The notes below the pieces were generated by a model. That model ran no database searches. It had not been told where the DNA came from and saw nothing but the letters and a program-made list of their open reading frames with translations. Below are positions 1 to 5,225 of a stretch of DNA of 5,225 bases, one piece after another; position 1 is the first letter of the stretch; each line of letters begins with the position of its first letter. Where the stretch lies: assembly GCA_046481785.1 (NCBI GenBank), contig JAWOJF010000242.1, positions 1 to 5,225 of the forward strand, given 5' to 3'. The DNA is from JAWOJF01 sp046481785. GTDB taxonomy: Bacteria; Bacteroidota; Ignavibacteria; Ignavibacteriales; Ignavibacteriaceae. The position numbers and the translations under genes were made by a program.

Positions 1-2375
1 GAAGATCCGGATTCATTCCACACATCATCATTATTTGAAGCTTTCACCCGGAATATGTATTCACCCGGATCGAGATTAGTATATGTAGCTGTCCGTTCAT
101 GCCCGCTGTAAATCCAGCGGCGGTCAAAACCTTCAAGTTTGTATGCATAATTGTTATTTGAAGGAGATGAAAATTCAAGAGCCGCAAACTCAAAAGTAAC
201 AACATTCTGAGAATAGTTAAGAGCAATATGTTTAGTTTCAACAATGCCTGAAGCTAGCGGTGATTTTTCATTCTTTGCAGAAATACTTTTATTGAATAAT
301 TTAAAATCAGTAATAACAATGGACGGAACAACTTCATTATCAGTCAATTGATTGGGATCAAAAACATTACATCCATTAATACCGCCAAAATACATTTTGC
401 CGTCCAGGCTGCGGAAAAACTCATAGCGGTTAAATTCATTGTCCTGCAGTCCCTGGTTAAAATCATACAAACGAAAGCGGCTTGTAATAGTATTATATCT
501 AACCAACCCTTTATTTGTACTTATCCATAGTTTTTTTGCCCTGTCTGCAAGTATACCATATACAACATTATTAGGAAAACCATTTGCTTCATGAATGCGG
601 AAAAATGTTTTTGATGAAGTATCAAACTTATTTAAACCGCCGCCTTCGGTACCTATCCACAAAATATTTTTATTATAAGGGTCCTGTTCAATACACAGGA
701 TGGCATCACTGCTTAAAGAATTTTCATTTTTTGCATTATGCCTGAAAAAATGTATTGAGTAATCCTCCGGATCCACACGTACCAGCCCTAATGTGGGTGT
801 TCCCAGCCATACAACTCCGTTTGCATCTTCAAGCATAGCTGAAATATCAGGGTTACCTGTACCATTTAACTGCACATCTGCAGTTTGAAATTTAGGATAT
901 ATACGGAGGTAACTGCAAATGCCTGTAATTATATTCATTCTCAGAACGCCCTTCTCAGTGCCAATCCAAAGCTCACTCTCCTTTTTATTTTCAGGTGTAA
1001 GCTTAATTATCTGCCCAAAGTATGGCGCAATCTTTTCTCCGATAATATTTACCGGCTCGGTCAATGTAAAATCTGGCTGGCAGACAGGTGAATAATCTTT
1101 AATAATTTTATTTTCACGGAGTGAATATTTAAGTATCCCTTTCCCATCTACAGATATCCATAAAGTACTATCCGTTTCTTCAATTATTGTACGGGGACTT
1201 ATAAAAAAGGGCTGCACAATCTTTTGTACATTGGCAGGAATTTTAAAGAGATCATCAAGGATATAGTTTCTTATATTTTTATTCTGTTTTCCGAAACGTT
1301 CTGTCCGGGGATTATATCTCATAATTCCATAACCGGATGTGCCAATCCATAAAATACCCGAACGGTCGGTATAAAGACGGACAGCATTTCCTAATAGCTT
1401 ATTTATTTCAGGATTATACCGGTTTTCCATTATATAAAATTTTCCTGCAGCCGGATTATATTTAATTAATTTATCATAACAACTGATCCATAAGTTACCA
1501 TCATTGGTTTCTTCGATCTGGCGGATAGTTACCTTTGAATTATTCCCCGCCTCAGAATTATAATCCGTAAATTTTCCAGATATTGGATCAAACTTCATTA
1601 AACCCTGGTTGGTACCGATCCATAAACTTCCATCGTTGTTAAAGCGGGGTTGAATAAGAGTATTTATATTAATCCCTTCCAGGCCAGGCCTGGTTTTTTC
1701 AGGAACAAAAGATTTAAATTTAAACCGGCCGTGAATATTTTCTGCCAGGATAAGTCCGCCTTCAACAGTTGCAAGCCACAATCTATCCTCAAGGTCTTTG
1801 TAAATTTTATAAATGCGCTGAACCGGAGTATCTGTAATTCCGGAAGAGTCATTAAGTAACCGTTGAATAGTTCCGCTTAACGGGTCAAAAATATGCAGCC
1901 CCTGCCCGTTAGTACCTATCCATATCTTTCCGTAATCATCACGGTATAATGCATTTATATGAAAGTAAGATTTAGTAACAGGGTCATGAATAGTATTGGG
2001 GTAACGTGTAAATGTTTCTGTTTCCCGGTTGAATTTATTTAAACCTCCGCCGGCGGTCCCTATCCATAAATTTGAATCTTTATCTTCAAATAAACTCATT
2101 ATATAACTATCGGAGATTGAGGCAGAATCGAGAGGGTTATTCCTGTATACCTTAAAAGAATAACCGTCAAAACGGTTAAGCCCGTCTTTAGTGCCAAACC
2201 ACATAAATCCTTTGTAATCCTGAAGGACAGCAAAAATATAATGCTGGGAAAGCCCCTGCAGACTGGTATAATATTCTGCATCAAAGGTAAATGACTGGGC
2301 AAAAACATCCCCTTTCACCGGATAAAGGAAAAAATACCCGGCAAAAAGCAGCCCAATTATTGATTTTTTATCCAA
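1..2375 (-). CDS. Two-component regulator propeller protein with Y_Y_Y domain, 3' end beyond window
   Basis: Predicted exported or membrane-anchored sensor whose periplasmic part binds a ligand, as in hybrid two-component systems. I translated the frame by hand: 791 codons without a stop. Residues 1-27 look like a signal peptide (basic start, IIGLLFAGYFFL core, VFA-Q cleavage). Thirteen Reg_prop-type motifs (LWIGT..GL..F) have their key aromatic residue at about 59, 104, 152, 200, 252, 296, 343, 406, 470, 523, 573, 617 and 662, which suggests two seven-bladed propellers. A Y_Y_Y domain begins near residue 735 (YAYKLEGFDRRW, then YTNLDPGEY) and is cut by the window edge. The expected next parts, a membrane helix and then a histidine kinase or other output domain, are not visible. 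I chose the TTG start at 2375: an in-frame stop lies at 2421-2423, no ATG lies between, and the first ATG (residue 58) would remove the signal peptide and half a blade. No clear Shine-Dalgarno precedes it. The family is certain; the output domain is unknown. Confidence 0.93.
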   Translation of the reverse strand, partial: MDKKSIIGLLFAGYFFLYPVKGDVFAQSFTFDAEYYTSLQGLSQHYIFAVLQDYKGFMWFGTKDGLNRFDGYSFKVYRNNPLDSASISDSYIMSLFEDKDSNLWIGTAGGGLNKFNRETETFTRYPNTIHDPVTKSYFHINALYRDDYGKIWIGTNGQGLHIFDPLSGTIQRLLNDSSGITDTPVQRIYKIYKDLEDRLWLATVEGGLILAENIHGRFKFKSFVPEKTRPGLEGININTLIQPRFNNDGSLWIGTNQGLMKFDPISGKFTDYNSEAGNNSKVTIRQIEETNDGNLWISCYDKLIKYNPAAGKFYIMENRYNPEINKLLGNAVRLYTDRSGILWIGTSGYGIMRYNPRTERFGKQNKNIRNYILDDLFKIPANVQKIVQPFFISPRTIIEETDSTLWISVDGKGILKYSLRENKIIKDYSPVCQPDFTLTEPVNIIGEKIAPYFGQIIKLTPENKKESELWIGTEKGVLRMNIITGICSYLRIYPKFQTADVQLNGTGNPDISAMLEDANGVVWLGTPTLGLVRVDPEDYSIHFFRHNAKNENSLSSDAILCIEQDPYNKNILWIGTEGGGLNKFDTSSKTFFRIHEANGFPNNVVYGILADRAKKLWISTNKGLVRYNTITSRFRLYDFNQGLQDNEFNRYEFFRSLDGKMYFGGINGCNVFDPNQLTDNEVVPSIVITDFKLFNKSISAKNEKSPLASGIVETKHIALNYSQNVVTFEFAALEFSSPSNNNYAYKLEGFDRRWIYSGHERTATYTNLDPGEYIFRVKASNNDDVWNESGS

Positions 2376-2441
2376 CAGCTTATTTATATTATAATGTAAT
2401 GAGCCTGAAACGGGATGGAATTAATTATGGATTCTAAAATA

Positions 2442-2481
2442 ATCCGGCAAAAATATAGAAGCAAATTCCGGATATTTCAAT
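2442..2481 (-). promoter_or_regulatory. Candidate promoter of the propeller gene within an ATCCGG/CCGGAT inverted repeat
   Basis: On the minus strand TATTTTTG (2448-2455) matches the Bacteroidota -7 consensus TAnnTTTG exactly. An ATTG at 2478-2481, 22 nt upstream, is a near match to the -33 TTTG, with a rather long spacer. This would place transcription start near 2441 and give a leader of about 65 nt before the TTG start. A 6-bp inverted repeat (2442-2447 and 2468-2473, 20 nt apart) encloses the -7 motif and could be an operator. Both are short motifs in AT-rich DNA, so chance is a real alternative. In the remainder of the 2376-2626 divergent gap I see no convincing promoter for the rightward gene. 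Confidence 0.28.
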
Positions 2482-2626
2482 TATTTTTTGTTCTTCAGAT
2501 AAATGTTCTGCTCCCGGGTACTAAAATTGAGACTAAGGGCATAATTTGCGCCCTGTTATTGCAAAAGTTTTCTTAATTTCAGATGTTCTTACGTAAATAA
2601 ACTTCCCTTTATTAACCTGAGATAAA

Positions 2627-3571
2627 ATGACACATAAAAAGGTTGTATTAACCGGCGCTACCGGCCTTATTGGCAAACGGCTGTATAAAGCTCTTGTTAA
2701 ACGCGGAGATGAAGTAACAATATTTACAAACTCCATGGTTAAAGGGGTACAGAAAATAAATGGAGCGGATGAATATATAGAATGGAATTACAGGGAAAAA
2801 AATCACTGGCAGAGCCATATAAACGGAAAAGATGCTGTAGTACATCTGGCAGGAGCTAATCTTTCAGGAAAAAGATGGACGGAAACGTATAAGAAAGAAA
2901 TTATTGAAAGCCGCCAGATAAGTACGAGAAACCTTGTAGATGCTTTTGCAAAGGCTGAAAAGAAACCTCAGGTATTTGTATGCGCCTCCGCTGTTGGTTA
3001 TTATGGTAATTACGGAGATGATGTAATAACAGAAGAAGATCATGCAGGTGATGATTTCCTGGCTGAAGTTTGTAAAATCTGGGAAGAGGAAGCATCCAGG
3101 GCGGAAGAATATGGTATAAGAAGGGTAAGTATCAGAACTGGAATTGTTCTAAGTAAAGAAGGCGGGGCTCTGAATAAAATGCTTATCCCTTTTAATTTTT
3201 TTGCCGGGGGCCCGCTTGGAAACGGCAGCCAATGGTTTCCATGGATACATATAGATGATATTGTAGGAGCATATCTTTTTGCTATAGACAATCCTGATTT
3301 ATCCGGTGCGGTAAATGCGGCTGCCCCGGATCCGGTAACTATGAAAGATTTTGCAAAGACATTGGGGAGAGTACTGCGCCGCCCTTCTTTTTTTCATGTA
3401 CCTAAATTTGCTTTAACATTAGTGGCAGGTGAAATAGGGGCAACAATAACTCACAGTCAGAAAGTAATTCCTAAAAGACTTTTGGAAAATGGGTTTAGGT
3501 TTGAATATGACGATCTGGAGGATGCCTTGAGGAATATTTTAAAAAAAAGGAGCTTTAGTAATACTTTATAG
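2627..3571 (+). CDS. TIGR01777 family atypical SDR (NAD(P)-binding epimerase-like) protein
   Basis: Complete 314-residue Rossmann-fold protein of the TIGR01777 group (E. coli YfcH and plant SulA-like relatives). The physiological substrate is generally unknown. The N-terminal nucleotide-binding motif is TGATGLIG (residues 9-16), followed by VVHLAG (71-76), the family signature NLSGKRW (78-84), SAVGYYG (121-127), RTGIVL (170-175) and WIHIDD (206-211). The last part, about 250-303, is DUF1731-like, including GFRFEYDDLEDAL. The usual SDR YxxxK pair is absent: no Lys lies four residues after Y125 or Y126. This is expected for this atypical subgroup. Length is normal for the family. The ATG at 2627 puts the Rossmann motif at the expected distance; only a weak purine stretch (GAGATAAA) precedes it. 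The gene stands alone, divergent from the propeller gene and convergent with the nucleotidyltransferase, 38 bp away. Probably cytoplasmic, as no signal peptide or membrane segment is seen. Annotated in many genomes only as epimerase or nucleoside-diphosphate-sugar epimerase, which overstates what is known. Confidence 0.94.
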   Translation: MTHKKVVLTGATGLIGKRLYKALVKRGDEVTIFTNSMVKGVQKINGADEYIEWNYREKNHWQSHINGKDAVVHLAGANLSGKRWTETYKKEIIESRQISTRNLVDAFAKAEKKPQVFVCASAVGYYGNYGDDVITEEDHAGDDFLAEVCKIWEEEASRAEEYGIRRVSIRTGIVLSKEGGALNKMLIPFNFFAGGPLGNGSQWFPWIHIDDIVGAYLFAIDNPDLSGAVNAAAPDPVTMKDFAKTLGRVLRRPSFFHVPKFALTLVAGEIGATITHSQKVIPKRLLENGFRFEYDDLEDALRNILKKRSFSNTL

Positions 3572-3609
3572 GCTGAAACTTAGAGCTCTGCATGTAAAGG
3601 ATTATAATA

Positions 3610-4159
3610 TTAAGATAAAAATTTTTTAAGATTTTGAATCATATCCCCGCGCTCAAGTTCAACAAATTTTTCTATAGTTTGTGTAAGATAGTTTTTGTCT
3701 ATTGAACTCTTATTTTTCTCTAAAAGATTCTGAACATCAGCAATATCTAAATGTCTGGCTGCAAAAAGTTTATAGATAATCAAGTCTTCCAGAGAACATA
3801 CATACACTTTTGATTTGCCAAAATTTTTTCTTTTCCTCCTGGAGATTACCTGTTTGTCAAATTCAGTTAATCCCGCCGCAAAATCAATTCTTAGTTTAGT
3901 ATCAGGATCATCTACAGGTAAAATAAAGTTTTTTTTAAAATAATCGAGTGTACCTTTAAAAGCAGGGGTAAATTTCTTTTCTATTATTCCATGTATAAAA
4001 TCCAGATTTTCAAGATTACACAAAATTGTTACATCAATATCCTCGGTTGTACGCTGCTCACCATACATTACAACTGCAATTCCGCCGATGATTACATATT
4101 CAATAGAATTTTACAAAAAAATCATCAAGTTTTTGGAGAGTTATTTCAAATACAGTCAT
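3610..4159 (-). pseudogene. Nucleotidyltransferase, AbiEii/MNT-like, frameshifted near its 5' end
   Basis: The conserved body matches small nucleotidyltransferases of the AbiEii/DUF1814/MNT type, which transfer nucleotides to RNA or protein partners and often serve as toxin or antitoxin. Visible signs are IIGGIAVVMYG followed by RTTEDIDV (the GG and DxD catalytic elements), a third acidic strand LRIDF, and the family's EDLIIYKLFAARHLDIADVQNLL segment. The start at 4159 (ATG) reads MTVFEITLQKLDDFFVKFY and hits TGA at 4100-4102. The conserved body is in another frame that is closed upstream by TAA at 4111-4113. The lesion therefore lies between about 4103 and 4113, most simply one extra A (or two missing) in the A-run at 4109-4112. 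Joined, the protein would be about 183 residues, normal for the family. Restarting at the ATG at 4068 (152 residues) would drop the GG motif and probably abolish activity. The start overlaps the stop of the upstream small gene by ATGA. It could be a true pseudogene or a sequencing error. Confidence 0.82.
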
Positions 4160-4389
4160 TGCCTGGTTCCCAGCATATCTGTAAACTCCCTTCGAGCTTT
4201 AGCTTTTTCTTCATATCTGCGCGAATTTGAGGGATTCTCTTTCTTCCACAACTTATAAACATCATCAAAAAAAACAAGAAATTTTGCTAATTCATCCTCT
4301 GATGGTAATTTTTTATACTCGCCAAGTTTTTCTCTCAATAATGCAAAATTTTGAGTTGCTGTAAAAAGATTTTTATAGTCTGAGCCCAT
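4156..4389 (-). CDS. Small charged protein of unknown function, partner of the nucleotidyltransferase
   Basis: Complete 77-residue frame that I do not recognise. It is rich in charged residues and looks mostly helical: a first helix around residues 5-25 (NLFTATQNFALLREKLGEYKK), a PSEDELAKFLVFFDDVYKLW stretch with hydrophobic spacing (about 29-48), and a basic, Arg/Lys-rich tail (RRYEEKAKARREF). No signal peptide, membrane span, metal-binding cysteines or obvious helix-turn-helix is visible. Support that it is real: AGGAG (4393-4397) lies just before the ATG, and its TGA stop overlaps the ATG of the nucleotidyltransferase (ATGA, 4156-4159), so the two are very likely co-translated. By position it could be an antitoxin, a substrate or a regulator of the nucleotidyltransferase. 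That role is inference; it resembles neither AbiEi nor a HEPN protein with a clear RxxxxH motif. Confidence 0.75.
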   Translation of the reverse strand: MGSDYKNLFTATQNFALLREKLGEYKKLPSEDELAKFLVFFDDVYKLWKKENPSNSRRYEEKAKARREFTDMLGTRQ

Positions 4390-4391
4390 AA

Positions 4392-4397
4392 TCTCCT
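4392..4397 (-). promoter_or_regulatory. Shine-Dalgarno site of the 77-residue gene
   Basis: Minus-strand AGGAGA precedes the ATG at 4389, with only 3 nt between AGGAG and the start codon. The spacing is short but the match is strong. It fixes the start and supports the small frame as a real gene, since the propeller gene and the SDR gene in this window lack such a site. Confidence 0.6.
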
Positions 4398-4457
4398 AGC
4401 TAATAAAGGAAGTAAGAAGGCTGTTTAAAAAATGAGATTGTGTGAAAATTCCTAATG

Positions 4458-4483
4458 TAAAACGAATCGCTAATATCGTTTTA
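4458..4483. repeat. 8-bp stem-loop inside the palindromic element
   Basis: TAAAACGA (4458-4465) pairs perfectly with TCGTTTTA (4476-4483) around a 10-nt loop. An alternative smaller hairpin TCGTT/AACGA (4476-4480 and 4483-4487) competes with it, so the interior could switch between folds. Confidence 0.55.
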
Positions 4484-4514
4484 ACGAATACTCATGGTTT
4501 TTCGAAATAATAAT

Positions 4515-4534
4515 GAGCGAAACACATTTCGCTC
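4515..4534. repeat. 8-bp perfect hairpin with CACA tetraloop inside the palindromic element
   Basis: GAGCGAAA (4515-4522) and TTTCGCTC (4527-4534) form an uninterrupted 8-bp stem with a 4-nt loop, the most compact hairpin in the element. Its left arm also overlaps the ATGAG that pairs with CTCAT at 4491-4495, so the two folds are mutually exclusive. Confidence 0.6.
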
Positions 4535-4604
4535 TACAATTTTCACACAATCTTTTTGTAAAAGGGGAATATCATCATAATAACATTTTTACTCAATAGC
4601 GAAA

Positions 4605-4619
4605 TATTCTTTTAGAATA
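4605..4619 (-). terminator. Weak AT-rich hairpin downstream of ahcY
   Basis: TATTCT (4605-4610) and AGAATA (4614-4619) make a 6-bp stem with a 3-nt loop about 50 bp past the ahcY stop; on the minus strand it is followed by only a short T-stretch. It has a single G-C pair per arm, so it is a poor intrinsic terminator. The larger palindrome at 4435-4553, followed by TTTTTT on the minus strand, may be the real transcription end. Confidence 0.22.
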
Positions 4620-4667
4620 AAACAACAAGTCTGATTTTTGTGATAGACTTTACTCAATTTTATATGT

Positions 4668-5225
4668 TTAGTACCTGTAGTAATCAGGCTTAAACGGGCC
4701 TTCAACGGCAACGCCGATATATTTTGCCTGCTCTTCAGTCAAAGTCTCAAGTTCTACACCTAATTTAGCAAGGTGAAGTTTTGCTACTTTTTCGTCAAGC
4801 TGCTTAGGCAGAACATATACCTGGTTCTGATATTTTTCTGAGTTTTGCCATAATTCAAGTTGTGCAAGAACCTGGTTTGTAAATGAGTTTGACATAACAA
4901 ATGAGGGATGCCCGGTAGCGCAGCCGAGGTTAACAAGCCTGCCTTCAGCTAAAACAATAATATCTTTTCCATCAATTGTGTATTTATCAACCTGAGGTTT
5001 GATCTCGTCTTTTGTTTTTCCGTAATTATTGTTCAGCCATGCCATGTCAATTTCATTATCAAAATGCCCGATGTTGCATACAACAGCATTATGCTTCATA
5101 TTCCTGAAATGTTTTTCAGTAATAATTCTGCAGTTCCCTGTTGCGGTAACTACTATGTCAGCTTCTTTAACAGCATCTTCAAGTTTTTTAACCGGGAAGC
5201 CATTCATAGCTGCCTGAAGCGCACA
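4668..5225 (-). CDS. ahcY: S-adenosyl-L-homocysteine hydrolase (adenosylhomocysteinase), C-terminal part
   Basis: Cytoplasmic NAD-dependent enzyme that reversibly splits S-adenosylhomocysteine into adenosine and homocysteine, keeping methyltransferases free of product inhibition in the activated-methyl cycle. The 185 visible residues begin in frame at the window edge with CALQAAMNGF, a conserved run in this family, so the gene continues beyond 5225 and roughly its N-terminal 55-60 percent is missing. Visible elements by fragment position are VVTATGN (about 25-31, part of the NAD-binding domain), NIGHFDNEID (51-60, containing the His-Phe access gate known in the family), the nearly invariant AEGRLVNLGCATGHPSFVMS (93-112), and the C-terminal KPDYYRY (179-185), whose Lys and Tyr reach into the NAD site of the neighbouring subunit. 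The end at TAA 4668-4670 is the normal family C-terminus. It is on the same strand as the small gene downstream, but 278 bp and a large palindrome separate them, so co-transcription is doubtful. Confidence 0.98.
   Translation of the reverse strand, partial: CALQAAMNGFPVKKLEDAVKEADIVVTATGNCRIITEKHFRNMKHNAVVCNIGHFDNEIDMAWLNNNYGKTKDEIKPQVDKYTIDGKDIIVLAEGRLVNLGCATGHPSFVMSNSFTNQVLAQLELWQNSEKYQNQVYVLPKQLDEKVAKLHLAKLGVELETLTEEQAKYIGVAVEGPFKPDYYRY

Larger units (their letters stand above)
4435..4553. repeat. 119-bp nested palindromic element with 16-bp perfect inverted repeats (MITE-like)
   Basis: AGATTGTGTGAAAATT (4435-4450) is repeated exactly in inverted orientation at 4538-4553, with 87 nt between. 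The interior holds further inverted repeats: 4458-4465/4476-4483, 4491-4495/4513-4517 and 4515-4522/4527-4534. An A-run lies outside the left arm and a T-run outside the right arm, so transcripts in either direction would end in a long stem followed by U residues. It contains no coding frame. A TA dinucleotide lies outside each end (4426-4427 and 4559-4560), which would fit a Tc1/IS630-type non-autonomous element, but TA is common in AT-rich DNA. Alternatives are an intergenic structured repeat, a bidirectional terminator between ahcY and the small gene, or a structured RNA. The symmetry itself is certain; the mobile nature is inferred. Confidence 0.7.

Noticed and set aside
2388..2393. TATAAT on the minus strand upstream of the propeller gene.
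   Set aside because: No -35 partner at proper spacing, and the resulting transcript would be nearly leaderless; likely just AT-rich sequence.
2537..2553. GGGC...GCCC hairpin in the divergent intergenic region.
   Set aside because: Only four base pairs around a 9-nt loop with no T-run after it; too weak for a terminator and no known riboswitch feature is seen.
3572..3609. AGAGCTCT palindrome in the 38-bp gap between the convergent SDR and nucleotidyltransferase genes.
   Set aside because: It has no loop and no following T-run, so it is not a convincing terminator.
4115..4121. Minus-strand T-run giving a perfect T TTT TTT -1 slippery heptamer just before the nucleotidyltransferase frame break.
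   Set aside because: A -1 slip enters the third frame, which soon stops at TAA; the catalytic body needs +1 or -2. Slippage that lengthens or shortens the T-run into the body frame meets the TAA at 4111-4113. Programmed frameshifting here is not supported.
3991..4230. Plus-strand open frame of 79 codons across the junction of the small gene and the nucleotidyltransferase.
   Set aside because: It is antisense to two supported minus-strand genes and its translation resembles no family; a shadow of the AT-rich coding strand.
4588..4658. A 10-bp direct repeat TTTACTCAAT at 4588-4597 and 4649-4658.
   Set aside because: Short, only two copies, AT-rich, no associated structure; it can arise by chance and is not a CRISPR or attachment site on this evidence.
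5029..5217. Plus-strand open frame of 62 codons opposite ahcY.
   Set aside because: It lies wholly antisense to highly conserved ahcY codons and has no recognisable product; a shadow frame.

Overview
The window looks like part of an AT-rich bacterial chromosome. A periplasmic multi-blade propeller sensor with a Y_Y_Y domain, weak Shine-Dalgarno sequences before some genes and one match to the Bacteroidota -7 promoter motif all suggest the Bacteroidota/Chlorobiota/Ignavibacteriota group. This is inferred from gene types, not a species call.

Layout, left to right. Positions 1-2375 (minus strand) encode the N-terminal 791 residues of a very large exported two-component regulator propeller protein: a signal peptide, thirteen recognisable propeller motifs and the start of a Y_Y_Y domain. 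The gene leaves the window at its 3' end, so its signalling output domain cannot be seen. A 251-bp divergent intergenic region holds a possible promoter for it, flanked by an ATCCGG/CCGGAT inverted repeat. Positions 2627-3571 (plus) encode a complete TIGR01777-type atypical SDR protein with a C-terminal DUF1731-like segment. Convergent with it, on the minus strand, is a two-gene unit. A 77-residue unrecognised charged protein (4156-4389) overlaps by ATGA a nucleotidyltransferase of the AbiEii/MNT-like type (3610-4159), and the latter is broken by a frameshift just before its catalytic GG motif. Upstream lies a 278-bp gap with a 119-bp nested palindromic element (16-bp perfect terminal inverted repeats enclosing smaller hairpins), which looks like a MITE or a structured intergenic repeat. 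Positions 4668-5225 (minus) are the C-terminal 185 residues of S-adenosylhomocysteine hydrolase (ahcY).

The genes do not form one pathway. ahcY and the SDR gene are ordinary chromosomal genes, and the propeller protein is an environmental sensor. The small-ORF/nucleotidyltransferase pair with its palindromic element is the accessory-looking part: the pair has the architecture of a toxin-antitoxin or HEPN/MNT-like module, with a partner I cannot assign, and its nucleotidyltransferase appears disabled or mis-sequenced.
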